Below are positions 7,839 to 15,887 of a DNA stretch of 36,580 bases, piece after piece. The stretch spans positions 1 through 36,580 of the forward strand of contig DASPOR010000171.1 in NCBI GenBank assembly GCA_035625915.1. Reading direction: 5' to 3'. The translations under genes and the position numbers were made by a program. The stretch's first letter is position 1. Every line of letters begins with the position of its first letter. This stretch comes from Alphaproteobacteria bacterium (lineage in GTDB: Bacteria; Pseudomonadota; Alphaproteobacteria; JACZXZ01). The notes under the pieces are model-generated. The model was not told where the DNA came from. It was given only the letters and a program-made list of their open reading frames with translations, and did no database searches.

Positions 7839-9416
7839 TCAGAAGGTCAAGGCTCTCGCCTTGATCGTGTGAGGCAAGCCGCAAATCTTATCGATGACGT
7901 CGAACGTCAGCGGTTGATCGACCTGGACGAGTGCGATGGCATCGCCACCGGGTGCGGAGCGTCCAAGATGGAAGGTTGCGATGTTGATGCCCGACTCCGC
8001 CAATGCCGTTCCCAAACTTCCAATGAAGCCTGGCTTGTCCCGGTTTCGGGTGTAGAGCATGTGCTTGCCGAGTTCGGCGTCGATCGGAATATCTTGGATT
8101 CGCACGAGGCGCGGGCGCTTTCCGCCGAAAATGGTTCCGGCGAGGGAGCGCTCGCGGTCCTCGCTGTCGACCGTGAGTACGATCAGCGTCTGGTAATCCG
8201 ATGTAGCTTCATTCTTCTGCTCGCGCACTTGAACGCCGCGTTCGCGCGCAATTTGCGGTGCATTGACCATGTTTACGGTCTCGAGCGAGCGCTTGAACAG
8301 GCCCTGGAGGATCACCGCCGTCAAGGGGCGCGTGTCAAGCTCCGCCACATGGCCGGCATATTGCACCGTGATCGCCTTGGGTGCGGTATCGGAAAGCTGC
8401 CCGAGAAAGTTGCCAAGCTGCTCGGCGAGCTGCATGTAGGGCTTGAGTATCGGCGCCTGCTCCGGGCTGATGGAAGGCGTGTTCACCGAGTTGACGATGG
8501 CGCCGGTCAGAAGGAAGTCCGAGATTTGCTCCGCCACCTGAAGGGCGACATTTTCCTGTGCCTCTTCGGTCGATGCGCCGAGATGGGGTGTTGCCACGAA
8601 ATTCTCGTGCCCGAAGAGGACGTTCTCTTTTGCCGGCTCGACCTCATAGACGTCGAATGCCGCGCCCGCCACCTGGCCCGCGTCAAGTGCTTCGCGAAGT
8701 GCCGCCTCATCGACCAAACCGCCACGCGCGCAATTGACGATGCGAACGCCTTTTTTCATGAGCTTGAGAGTGTCTCGGTTAATCAGGTTACGAGTCTCAT
8801 TGGTGAGCGGGACATGCAGCGTGATCACATCGGCGCGCCTGAAAAGTGTTTCGAGCTCGACCCTTTCGACGCTCAAGGAGGCGGCACGCTCCGGCAACAG
8901 GAACGGATCGAACGCGATCACCTTCATATGGAGTGCCCGCGCACGCTCGGCGACGATCGAGCCGATGTTACCGCAACCGACGATACCCAGGGTCTTGTTG
9001 GTGAGCTCGACACCCATAAAGCGGTTCTTCTCCCACCGTCCCGCCTGGGTCGAGCGGTCGGCTTGAGGGATCTGGCGGGCGAGCGCAAACATCATCGCGA
9101 TGGCGTGCTCGGCGGTGGTGATCGCATTACCGAAGGGCGTGTTCATCACCACAACACCCCGGGAAGTGGCGGCCGCCAAGTCAACGTTGTCGACGCCGAT
9201 GCCCGCCCGCCCGACGACTTTAAGGTTGCGGGCCGCTTCAAGTACCGACGCCGTCACCTTGGTCGCAGAGCGGATTGCGAGGCCATCGTAACCGTCGATC
9301 ACGCCGATCAGCTCGGGCTCCTTGAGGCCAACCTTCACGTCCGCCTCGATGCCGCGTTGCTTGAAAACATCCACAGCCCGAGGACTGAGATTGTCTGCGA
9401 CAAGGACTTTCGTCAT
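7839..9416 (-). CDS. serA: D-3-phosphoglycerate dehydrogenase (long form with ACT domain)
   Basis: A 525-residue enzyme that oxidises 3-phosphoglycerate to 3-phosphohydroxypyruvate with NAD, opening serine synthesis. It begins MTKVLVADNLSPRAV. It has the NAD fold motif GIVGCGNIGS, catalytic Arg in NCARGGLVDE, the Glu in the EVEPAKE segment and catalytic His in ATPHLGASTEEAQ. A middle allosteric (ASB) domain and a C-terminal ACT domain (from about HMLYTRNRDKPGFIG) follow, as in type-1 enzymes. The frame stays open far upstream into serC, so the ATG at 9416 is chosen by homology; its ribosome site is weak (GCGAG about 12 nt upstream). It follows serC by 46 bases, so both are likely on one message. 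The ACT domain suggests feedback by serine. Confidence 0.97.
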   Translation of the reverse strand: MTKVLVADNLSPRAVDVFKQRGIEADVKVGLKEPELIGVIDGYDGLAIRSATKVTASVLEAARNLKVVGRAGIGVDNVDLAAATSRGVVVMNTPFGNAITTAEHAIAMMFALARQIPQADRSTQAGRWEKNRFMGVELTNKTLGIVGCGNIGSIVAERARALHMKVIAFDPFLLPERAASLSVERVELETLFRRADVITLHVPLTNETRNLINRDTLKLMKKGVRIVNCARGGLVDEAALREALDAGQVAGAAFDVYEVEPAKENVLFGHENFVATPHLGASTEEAQENVALQVAEQISDFLLTGAIVNSVNTPSISPEQAPILKPYMQLAEQLGNFLGQLSDTAPKAITVQYAGHVAELDTRPLTAVILQGLFKRSLETVNMVNAPQIARERGVQVREQKNEATSDYQTLIVLTVDSEDRERSLAGTIFGGKRPRLVRIQDIPIDAELGKHMLYTRNRDKPGFIGSLGTALAESGINIATFHLGRSAPGGDAIALVQVDQPLTFDVIDKICGLPHTIKARALTF

Positions 9417-9462
9417 ATCATGGCTCGCACTATTGGACGCGTTCGGTCCCTGGTGGCGCTGT

Positions 9463-10626
9463 CTACGCGGCGGCGACGGACTCACCGAGCACTCTCTCGT
9501 AGGCCCAATCGAGCCACGGGAAAAGCGCTTCCAGATCTCGGCGCTCGATGGTGGCTCCGGCCCAAATCCGCAGTCCCGGCGGGGCATCGCGATAGGCATT
9601 GATGTCGAAGGCCACGCTCTCGATTTCCAGGAGGTCGGCAAGCTTTTTTGCGAGTGCGGACCGCGTATCCACTGGGAGTTGCGCCACTTGAGCATCGGCA
9701 AATTCGAGACAGACCGAGGTGCAGGAGCGAGTCCTCGCGTCCTTCGCCAGAAAGTCGACCCACGGCGTGCGATCGACCCATTCAGCGATCGCCGCCAAAT
9801 TGCCTTCCGAACGCGCGATCAATGCCTTGAGCCCACCCACACCTTCGGCCCATCTGAGGCCGTCAAGCGCATCCTCGACGCACAGCATCGAGGGTGTATT
9901 GATCGTCTCACCCTTGAAAACGCCGTCGATCGTCTTCCCACCCTTGGTCAAGCGGAAGATCTTAGGGATCGGCCATGCGGGCTCGTAGCTCTCGAGCCGC
10001 TCGACAGCGCGCGGCGACAGGATAAGAACGCCATGCTGGGCTTCCCCACCCAGGACCTTCTGCCAGGAGTAGGTGACGACATCGAGCTTCGGCCAGGGAA
10101 GGTCCATCGCGAAAGCGGCCGACGTTGCATCGCAGATCGTAAGGCCGGCGCGGTTCGAGTCGATCCAGTCGCCATTCGGCACGCGTACGCCGGAGGTGGT
10201 GCCGTTCCATGTGAAGACGACATCGCGCGAGAAATCTACTCGGCCGAGATCGGGAATTTTGCCGTAAGGAGCCTCGAAAATCCGAACGTCCTTGAGCTTA
10301 AGCTCCTTGACCACATCGGAGGCCCAGCCTTTTCCAAAACTCTCCCAGGCCAGCACATCCACACCGCGAGCACCCAGGAGCGACCAAAGCGCCATTTCGA
10401 CCGCTCCCGTATCGGAGGCCGGCACGATACCCACCCGATACTCGGCCGGCACGCCCAAGATCGCGCGGCTCAACGCGACGACCTCGGCGATTCGCCCCTT
10501 TCCAGCCTTCGAACGATGAGAGCGGCCTATACAGGCGTCGGCGAGAGCGCTAGGCGACCAGCCAGGATGCTTCGCGCAAGGGCCTGACGAGAAATGGGCA
10601 GTGCCCGGCCGCTTCGTGGGTTTCAT
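9463..10626 (-). CDS. serC: Phosphoserine aminotransferase (alphaproteobacterial type)
   Basis: A 387-residue PLP enzyme that converts 3-phosphohydroxypyruvate and glutamate to phosphoserine. It is of the longer type common in alphaproteobacteria, marked by [12 protein letters not shown], the [10 protein letters not shown] segment, the cofactor Asp in [12 protein letters not shown], and the PLP lysine in [15 protein letters not shown] (Lys190). It is the first gene of the serC-serA-hisZ-purA run. A sigma-70-like promoter (10675-10704) and a short leader that may be a serC-type regulatory RNA lie upstream. Together with SerA it gives the first two steps of serine synthesis; serB is not in the window. 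Confidence 0.96.
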   Translation of the reverse strand: MKPTKRPGTAHFSSGPCAKHPGWSPSALADACIGRSHRSKAGKGRIAEVVALSRAILGVPAEYRVGIVPASDTGAVEMALWSLLGARGVDVLAWESFGKGWASDVVKELKLKDVRIFEAPYGKIPDLGRVDFSRDVVFTWNGTTSGVRVPNGDWIDSNRAGLTICDATSAAFAMDLPWPKLDVVTYSWQKVLGGEAQHGVLILSPRAVERLESYEPAWPIPKIFRLTKGGKTIDGVFKGETINTPSMLCVEDALDGLRWAEGVGGLKALIARSEGNLAAIAEWVDRTPWVDFLAKDARTRSCTSVCLEFADAQVAQLPVDTRSALAKKLADLLEIESVAFDINAYRDAPPGLRIWAGATIERRDLEALFPWLDWAYERVLGESVAAA

Positions 10627-10668
10627 GCTGTGATTCCTGGTCGTTGAGAACAGCGGGCCTGCGACGGA
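10627..10668 (-). promoter_or_regulatory. Short serC leader, possible serC-type RNA element
   Basis: Between the predicted transcription start (near 10668) and the serC ATG lie about 42 nt, containing CCCGCTGTTCTC, a CGACC segment that can pair with GTCG near the 5' end, and CAGGAATCACAGC just before the ATG. A conserved serC leader is described for alphaproteobacteria, and position and spacing fit. The match to that family was judged from memory and not tested with a covariance model. CAGGA is also the likely ribosome site. Confidence 0.4.
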
Positions 10669-10674
10669 CCGCAG

Positions 10675-10704
10675 AGTCTATGAAATTATGCTGCAGTGCG
10701 TCAA
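10675..10704 (-). promoter_or_regulatory. Sigma-70-type promoter for serC
   Basis: On the minus strand TTGACG (10704-10699) is followed by an 18-base spacer and TAGACT (10680-10675); the alternative -10 ATAGAC gives a 17-base spacer. This is the best housekeeping-type promoter in the gap before serC and would start transcription near 10668. An inverted repeat CTGCG/CGCAG (10659-10674) overlaps the start region and might be an operator. Confidence 0.55.
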
Positions 10705-10804
10705 TAAAGCGTAAATCGCGCGATGCCGAAGGCTTCTTCGATCCACCAGCATCAGCCACCGCTTGGGAATTCCGCGCGGCCGCGGCGACAGGATCAAGGA
10801 TCTC

Positions 10805-12658
10805 TCACACAATATGGTAATACCAAGCCATGAAAAACGAGAACACGAGCCATTGAATGACGATGAGCGGCAATCCGGCCGTAATAAAATCGACGAAGCG
10901 ATAATGCCCGGGCCCCATCACGAGAAGTGTTGCCGGATGGGCGACAGGCGAGGCCATCGCAGAGTTGGTCGCAAAAGCGACCGCGATGCCGAAGATCACC
11001 GGCTCGATGCCAACCTGTCGCGCAATCGATGCGGCGATCGGCGTGAAGATCACCGCGGCCGCCTTGCTGTTGATGAGATTGGAAATGATCGCGAGAAACA
11101 GGAAGAATATCGACAATGCCGCGGCGGGACTCACGCCGTGAAATGCCGTCGAAAAGATTCCTGACAGGTATTGGGCGCCCCCCGTCTCTTCCAATGCAAC
11201 ACCGAGTCCCAATGCGGCGGCAATCGTCATAATGATCGAGCTGTCGATCACGCGCGCCGCTTGCTTGAGCGTGAGGATGCGCGTGAGCAACATGGCAAGC
11301 GCGCCCGCCAGCGCTCCAAGAGCGGTCGGAACGATCTCCATCGAAACGAGGAGAACAACGGCGAGGAAAATCAGACCCGCTTGCCAGCGCAGGCGAATCG
11401 ACGGCAATTCGGTCGTCGACCACTCCATCAGCACCACGTCGCGACTGTCGCGCAACGCGTCGACATCTTCCTTACGGCCTTGAATCAGCAGCACGTCGCC
11501 CGCATCAAGTCGGATTTCGGTCATGCGCGCGAGAATCATGCGCGAGCGGCGCTGAATTCCGAGCACGATGCAGTGATACCGATACCGAAACCCGATCTCC
11601 TCGAGGTTCTGCCCGATCATGCTCGAGCCGGGAGTCACCATGACCTCGACGAGGACGCGCTCTCCACTCCGCCACCGCTCCTCCCGCTCCTCGTCCATCT
11701 CGCCGCCGTCCAGCGTTGTCTCCAGCAGGCCGGGATCGAGCTTGACCGCCTCGACAAGCGCATTGCGCGTCGCCGCTACGACGAGAAGGTCACCGGGCCG
11801 AAAGGACAGATTTTCGAACGGCGCCACATAGGCATGCTCACCGCGCTGAACCATTCGCACGGTCATATCCGGCAAGCCCGAGAAATAACCGGCGACCGCA
11901 CTATGACCGACGAGGTTCGATTCCTCGGAAATGACGATTTGCGCGATGAATTGTTTTCCGCCGCTGCCGCCAATGATCGCACCCGCCATCCCGATGCGGT
12001 CGGGCAAAAGTCGCGGGCAGATGAGAAGCGCATAGAGAAAACCCGTACCCGCCAGGACAAGGCCAGGCACGGTGAATTCGAAAAAGCCGATCGCGCGCTC
12101 GCCAATCTCGACGAGCGTGCCGGAAACGAGGAGATTTGTGCTGGCGCCAATGAGCGTGATCTTGCCGCCCATCACGACCGCGAATCCGAGCGGGATCATG
12201 AGATGGCTCGGCGACTGGCCGAGTCTGCGCGCGAGCGACTGCATAATCGGAATAAAGATCACCACGACAGGAACGTTGTTGAGCACACTCGCCAAGAGCA
12301 TCGCGGTCAGCATCGTGAGCGCCATGGATAGCATCGGCCGTCCCGCGCCCATGCGGAAGACAACCTGCGCGGTTCGATCGAGCAGCCCCGTGCGCACGAT
12401 TCCCTCACCCACCACCACGAGGCCGAGGACGGTCATCAATGCCGGATTACCGAATCCTTCGAGGAGCCGCGTCGCCGTCAGCCGCTTGTGGCCGGCAGCG
12501 TCGACGACGGGAAAGAATTGGAAGAAGAGCAAAAGCGCGCAGATTATGGCGAGCGAGGTTACCTCGATCGGCGTCTTTTCCCACGTGTAAAGAACAAGTG
12601 CGGCAAGGATAAGGAACAGCGTCACCCACATCGCGATATTCGAATCAACCACCATCAT
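10805..12658 (-). CDS. SLC13-family permease with central RCK_C domains
   Basis: A 617-residue membrane protein of the SLC13 / divalent anion:sodium symporter type. The N-terminal half has several hydrophobic spans, including FGNPALMTVLGLVVVGEGI, the SVLNNVPVVVIFIPI segment and GASTNLLVSG, which fit the Na/anion site motifs. A soluble insert near the middle (about residues 215-390) contains two TrkA-C-like (RCK_C) domains ending in RPGDLLVVAATR and DAGDVLLIQGRKEDVD. A second membrane half repeats SNLINSKAAAVIFTPIA. Members carry dicarboxylates, sulfate or other anions; the substrate here is unknown. The frame opens at a TTG (12679); the ATG at 12658 was preferred, though neither has a good ribosome site. 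It is divergent from the LigE-like GST. Confidence 0.88.
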   Translation of the reverse strand: MMVVDSNIAMWVTLFLILAALVLYTWEKTPIEVTSLAIICALLLFFQFFPVVDAAGHKRLTATRLLEGFGNPALMTVLGLVVVGEGIVRTGLLDRTAQVVFRMGAGRPMLSMALTMLTAMLLASVLNNVPVVVIFIPIMQSLARRLGQSPSHLMIPLGFAVVMGGKITLIGASTNLLVSGTLVEIGERAIGFFEFTVPGLVLAGTGFLYALLICPRLLPDRIGMAGAIIGGSGGKQFIAQIVISEESNLVGHSAVAGYFSGLPDMTVRMVQRGEHAYVAPFENLSFRPGDLLVVAATRNALVEAVKLDPGLLETTLDGGEMDEEREERWRSGERVLVEVMVTPGSSMIGQNLEEIGFRYRYHCIVLGIQRRSRMILARMTEIRLDAGDVLLIQGRKEDVDALRDSRDVVLMEWSTTELPSIRLRWQAGLIFLAVVLLVSMEIVPTALGALAGALAMLLTRILTLKQAARVIDSSIIMTIAAALGLGVALEETGGAQYLSGIFSTAFHGVSPAAALSIFFLFLAIISNLINSKAAAVIFTPIAASIARQVGIEPVIFGIAVAFATNSAMASPVAHPATLLVMGPGHYRFVDFITAGLPLIVIQWLVFSFFMAWYYHIV

Positions 12659-12862
12659 TGCCGAAGCCTGCCATCGCAAGGGTTATTAAATCGTGCGAAT
12701 TCTTGACGCGATTGGGTGTGCAGACAAGCCCGCCATGCGGGCGGACAATATCACGGGACGGACACTAATGATACCTGGACACCCTTGACCCAACGCGCCG
12801 CTCCAGTCACCTTCCGGCCTGGCGAAGCCGGGAAGGGTGGAATTGAAAAGGAGGAGGAACGT

Positions 12863-13561
12863 ATGCCGATTGTCGTTTACGATCTGGCCGGCGAGGACGA
12901 CCGGCGGTTCAGCCCATTTTGCTGGCGCACGCGAATGGCGCTCGCTCACAAAGGGCTCGCCGCCGATTTCACGCCATGGCACTTTACTGAAAAAGATAAG
13001 ATCGCTTTTACGGGACAGGGCCGTGTACCGGTGATGGTGGACGACGGAAAGGTGATCTTCGATTCGTGGTCCATCGCCTGTTACCTTGAAGATCGATATG
13101 CGGATCGGCCGTCGCTTTTCAACGGCGATGTCGGCCGCGCCCTGTCGCGGTTCGTTCAGCATTTTGTCGATAGCACAGCACAGCCTGGACTGGCGCGCCT
13201 GATCATCGCCGACGTGCATCGCCACCTCGTCCCGCAAGATCGGGACTATTTCCGCAAGAGCCGGGAGGAGCGCTTCGGGGCAAGGCTTGAGGACATTCAG
13301 GCGGGTCGCGACCAAAATCTCGCCGGATGGCGAGCCATGCTCGAGCCCGTGCGCTTGCAGCTCCGCGAGCGGACCTTCATGGCGGGTGAGGCCCCAAGCT
13401 ATGCGGATTATATCGTCTTCGGCATGTTTGTCTGGGCACGTGGCATCAGTCCTTTCGTCCTCCTCGATCGAGACGATCCACTATTCCAGTGGCGAGATCG
13501 CATGATGGCCCTTCACGGCGGCCTTGCATCGCGCATGCCGGGCTACTCGCTTGCCGCCTGA
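12863..13561 (+). CDS. Glutathione S-transferase, LigE/beta-etherase-like
   Basis: A 232-residue GST. Its N-terminus reads MPIVVYDLAGEDDRRFSPFC followed by WRTRMALAHKGL, the pattern of the LigE/LigF beta-etherase-like class, where a Ser/Cys near the start of helix 1 (Ser20-Pro-Phe-Cys23 region) contacts glutathione. The cis-Pro motif GRVPVMVDD and the DSWSIACYLEDRY helix are intact. The C-terminal domain has the SYADYIVFGMFVWARGIS helix. The in-frame region upstream is open, but the ATG at 12863 has a perfect AAGGAGGAGG site at 12848-12857, which decides the start. In lignin degraders such enzymes cleave aryl ethers; here the substrate is unknown and no lignin pathway is nearby. Confidence 0.87.
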   Translation: MPIVVYDLAGEDDRRFSPFCWRTRMALAHKGLAADFTPWHFTEKDKIAFTGQGRVPVMVDDGKVIFDSWSIACYLEDRYADRPSLFNGDVGRALSRFVQHFVDSTAQPGLARLIIADVHRHLVPQDRDYFRKSREERFGARLEDIQAGRDQNLAGWRAMLEPVRLQLRERTFMAGEAPSYADYIVFGMFVWARGISPFVLLDRDDPLFQWRDRMMALHGGLASRMPGYSLAA

Positions 13562-13576
13562 CGCATAAGTGTGAAA

Positions 13577-14026
13577 TCAGCGCGGACGGCGCTTCAACAG
13601 GTGCGGGCAAGTATAACTCAAGACCGCTTCGTTACTTTGATTGTAGGTCGTGGCGCGCACTGTGAGTATGCCACGGTCCTGCTTCGATTGGGATGCTCGA
13701 GCGTCGACGATCTCGACCACGACCCGGAGCGTGTCGCCCGGGCGTACCGGTTTCAGGAACTTCACTTCCTCAAATCCGGGGCCGCCGAGATTGGCATCCC
13801 CAAGCGCGCCCGTCTGCATGAACAGGCGGAAACTCATCGCAAGCGTGAGAAACCCGCTGGCGATGATGCCACCATAAATCGAATCCTTGGCCGCGACAGA
13901 GTCGAGATGAAAGGGCTGAGGATCGTAGCGAAGTGCAAAGTCGATCATATGACTTTCGGTAAGCGTAGCGCCGGCGGTTTCAATCCGCTCGCCCACCTTG
14001 AAATCTTCGAAGTATCGTTTCGCCAA
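13577..14026 (-). CDS. MaoC-family (R)-specific dehydratase / hydratase
   Basis: About 149 residues with a hot-dog fold typical of MaoC-like hydratases, which add water to or remove it from acyl-CoA thioesters. The segments YFEDFKVGERIE, TLTESHMIDFALRYDPQPFH (catalytic Asp and His of the hydratase motif in DPQPFH), GIIASGFLTLAM and FLKPVRPGDTLRVVVEI are the family pattern. The frame continues 41 codons upstream through the terminator hairpin, so a TTG at 14026 is chosen: protein homology begins there and GCGAGGG lies about 8 nt upstream. The acyl substrate is unknown. It ends 15 bases from the convergent GST gene. Confidence 0.88.
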   Translation of the reverse strand: MAKRYFEDFKVGERIETAGATLTESHMIDFALRYDPQPFHLDSVAAKDSIYGGIIASGFLTLAMSFRLFMQTGALGDANLGGPGFEEVKFLKPVRPGDTLRVVVEIVDARASQSKQDRGILTVRATTYNQSNEAVLSYTCPHLLKRRPR

Positions 14027-14097
14027 GCCTGAAACCCTCGCAATGAGCAGTTGGTGCGGTGTGTCCCCGAAAGGCTTGTGGCGCACCCTAACGCAAA

Positions 14098-14135
14098 GCG
14101 GGCGGCAGCGAAAGTCGCTGCCGCCCGCCTTTTTT
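14098..14135. terminator. Strong hairpin terminator between DUF1127 and maoC genes
   Basis: A perfect 13-bp stem, GCGGGCGGCAGCG (14098-14110) with CGCTGCCGCCCGC (14116-14128), closes a 5-nt loop AAAGT. On the + strand it is followed by CTTTTTT, a classic rho-independent terminator. On the minus strand it is followed by TTTGCG and preceded by an A tract. Its placement, just past the DUF1127 stop and before the MaoC start, suggests it ends the DUF1127 message on the minus strand and also blocks read-through coming from the left. Confidence 0.85.
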
Positions 14136-14161
14136 CGGGGGGCCGCCATTGAAGGAAAGTC

Positions 14162-14545
14162 TTACGCCGCGCGCTTCGGCGAGTTCTCGTTGGCGATGTT
14201 GGACGCGTCGTTGAGGCTCGACCTGCTTGACACAGCGTACGGGATCATGCCCGGTGCGACACCGATGTCCTGCAGCTCTCGATCGTTCAGCAATGAAAGT
14301 TCTCGGATGGCGCGCTCGTGCTCAAGCCATCGACCGATCGGACGGACAACCGCCAAGTGCCACAGCGCCGCCAGCGTCTTCGCGATAGCGTGGCCGTAAC
14401 GAACGACCTCCTCCGTGCGCAGTTTGCTCGCGCGCCCGTCCAGATCCGTTCGACTAGCCGCAAAGGGTAGCGTCCCCTGATCCGGCTCGTTGAGACGCTC
14501 CACCGGCAACGCAGGCCTTGCGAGTTTGGACATTAGCGATGTCAT
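14162..14545 (-). CDS. DUF1127 domain protein (first copy)
   Basis: A 127-residue protein, long for this family, with the DUF1127 core near residues 79-101 (RELSLLNDRELQDIGVAPGM). The core has the usual (R)ELxxLxDRxLxDIGV pattern. The middle part is basic and aromatic (ALWHLAVVRPIGRWLEHERA); both tails are polar. Small Arg-rich DUF1127 proteins in alphaproteobacteria have been linked to RNA turnover and to phosphate and carbon control, but no role is fixed for this one. AAAGGGG sits about 7 nt before the ATG. It is transcribed divergently from the LysR-type gene across a 371-base AT-rich gap and followed by a strong terminator, so it is probably monocistronic. Confidence 0.88.
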   Translation of the reverse strand: MTSLMSKLARPALPVERLNEPDQGTLPFAASRTDLDGRASKLRTEEVVRYGHAIAKTLAALWHLAVVRPIGRWLEHERAIRELSLLNDRELQDIGVAPGMIPYAVSSRSSLNDASNIANENSPKRAA

Positions 14546-14626
14546 AGCTACACCCCTTTCGACCGATCCTCAGTGCTTGGCGGAAGACCCGCCCTTTTCG
14601 AGATTCGCGTATTCATCCACACAGCA

Positions 14627-14655
14627 CATATACCCTCTTGTTGCGTTGCAACAAG
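14627..14655 (-). promoter_or_regulatory. DUF1127 promoter with palindromic operator
   Basis: On the minus strand TTGTTG (14654-14649), a 16-base spacer and TATATG (14632-14627) form a sigma-70-like promoter. Overlapping the -35 and spacer is a perfect palindrome, CTTGTTGC-GTT-GCAACAAG (14637-14655; 8-bp arms, 3-bp centre). Such placement suggests repression by a dimeric regulator. The predicted start near 14620 leaves a leader of about 75 nt. Confidence 0.55.
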
Positions 14656-14857
14656 CGCTGGAACGGTATATCGAGCGTGAGAAATATACATACCTGCGTG
14701 CAATCAGTGCTAATCGGCAGGAAAAGCATCCTCATCTAAGGAGGCCTTTCGCCCTCAGAACAATAAGGCATTCTTATATAACAATATTTTGTTTTTTCTT
14801 ATTTACGGTTTGGTTGAAACCTTCCATGCGATTTAACGATAGAGGTCATCGAAATTG

Positions 14858-14886
14858 TTGCGCTTCAGCCGTTTTGTCATTAAAAA
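14858..14886 (+). promoter_or_regulatory. Candidate promoter of the LysR-type gene
   Basis: TTGCGC (14858-14863), a 17-base spacer and TAAAAA (14881-14886) form a moderate sigma-70-type promoter. Transcription would start near 14892, at the left edge of the palindrome that overlaps the LysR start codon, leaving a leader of about 25 nt. Confidence 0.4.
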
Positions 14887-14890
14887 TTGA

Positions 14891-14917
14891 TGAAATTTTC
14901 TCACTAGGAAAATTTCA
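14891..14917. promoter_or_regulatory. Perfect palindrome over LysR ribosome site and start
   Basis: TGAAATTTTC (14891-14900), a 7-base spacer TCACTAG and GAAAATTTCA (14908-14917) form a perfect 10-bp inverted repeat. Its last base is the A of the LysR ATG, and the AGGA ribosome site (14906-14909) lies inside it. The T-N-A dyad form is typical of LysR-type binding sites, so autoregulation is likely. In RNA it could also form a weak AU-rich hairpin that hides the ribosome site. Confidence 0.65.
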
Positions 14918-15828
14918 TGGGCCGCCGCTTGCCGTCACTCAACGCGTTGCGCGCCTTCGAGGCTGCGGCAAGGCTTTTGAGCTTCACCAAGGCGGCCGAA
15001 GAGCTGAACATCACGCCGTCCGCCATCAGCCATCAGATTCGCGGACTCGAGGATTATCTAGGCGTGCGAATGTTCCGGCGGGGCAGCCGCGCGCTCGTGC
15101 TGACCGACGAGGGACAAAATTACCTGCCGGTGTTGCGGGACGCCTTCGATGCCATCCACGCGGCAACCGCGCGGCTTGCGGCGCGGCAGGCCGAGGGGCC
15201 GCTCAATGTGAGCCTTCTCACGAGTTTCGCGGCACGCTGGCTCATCCCTCGGCTGCCCAAATTTCAAGCACTTTATCCCGCGATTGAGGTGCGCCTGTCG
15301 ACGACCGTGCGCATCGTCGACTTTCGCCGCGAGGATGTCGATTGCGCGATCCGCTACGGCAAGGGGCAATGGACAGGGCTGACCGCGGACCTTCTCCTGA
15401 CCGAGGAACTTTTTCCCGTATGCAGCCCGAAACTGCTCACCGGACAGAAGCCGCTTAAGACACCGCGCGACCTCGCGGGTCATGTGCGCATTCAAACTTT
15501 GCTGCGCCCCGACGACTGGCGCATGTGGTTCAACGCAGTCGGTATTTCCGACATCGATCCGGACGCCGGGCCGCAGTTCGAAAGCTCCGACCTCGCCCTT
15601 CGCGCCGCGGCCGAATCGTTGGGCGTCGCGATCGCGAGTTCGACCCTCGTGACGGAGGACCTCAAGAAAGGAACGCTCGTCGTCCCGTTCGACGTGAAGC
15701 TCTCCTCGGCCGGCGCCTATTACTTTGTGGCGCCCGAAGACCGACGAGACCAGCCCAAGATCATTGCCTTTCGCGATTGGCTGCTCGCCGAGGTGAAGCG
15801 GGACGCACGCCCTCTTCGCGTCGTATGA
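14917..15828 (+). CDS. LysR-type regulator, GcvA subgroup
   Basis: A 303-residue LysR-family transcription factor. The N-terminal winged HTH lies at about residues 7-65, with the recognition region FTKAAEELNITPSAISHQIR. The linker helix is followed by a periplasmic-binding-like effector domain (LNVSLLTSFAARWLIPRL, then DVDCAIRYGKGQWTGLTADL), the pattern of the GcvA subgroup. The start is fixed by the conserved N-terminus and AGGA 7 nt upstream. It lies divergent from DUF1127 and 59 bases before a thiol dioxygenase gene on the same strand. Likely targets are itself, DUF1127 and the dioxygenase; the effector is unknown. Confidence 0.92.
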   Translation: MGRRLPSLNALRAFEAAARLLSFTKAAEELNITPSAISHQIRGLEDYLGVRMFRRGSRALVLTDEGQNYLPVLRDAFDAIHAATARLAARQAEGPLNVSLLTSFAARWLIPRLPKFQALYPAIEVRLSTTVRIVDFRREDVDCAIRYGKGQWTGLTADLLLTEELFPVCSPKLLTGQKPLKTPRDLAGHVRIQTLLRPDDWRMWFNAVGISDIDPDAGPQFESSDLALRAAAESLGVAIASSTLVTEDLKKGTLVVPFDVKLSSAGAYYFVAPEDRRDQPKIIAFRDWLLAEVKRDARPLRVV

Positions 15829-15887
15829 GGGCACTTCCCGAGCGCCCCTGAATCACGTACCCTCAATGTAGAATTGGGGGTTTGGGG

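Larger units (their letters stand above)
14546..14916. other. 371-base AT-rich divergent intergenic region
   Basis: Between the DUF1127 start and the LysR start there is no gene. The region holds a likely promoter/operator for DUF1127 (14627-14655), an AT-rich tract around 14750-14830, and a promoter and palindrome for the LysR gene (14858-14917). The composition is clearly more AT-rich than the flanking genes. A small RNA cannot be excluded, but no terminator-like hairpin was seen inside. Confidence 0.6.

Noticed and set aside
7692..9602. 636-codon + strand open frame opposite serA
   Set aside because: It mirrors the serA codons in another frame, has Arg/His/Asp-rich shadow composition and no ribosome site or domain.
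11171..12331. 386-codon + strand frame opposite the SLC13 gene
   Set aside because: The translation is charged and low in hydrophobic residues with no family pattern, while the minus strand encodes an obvious membrane protein.
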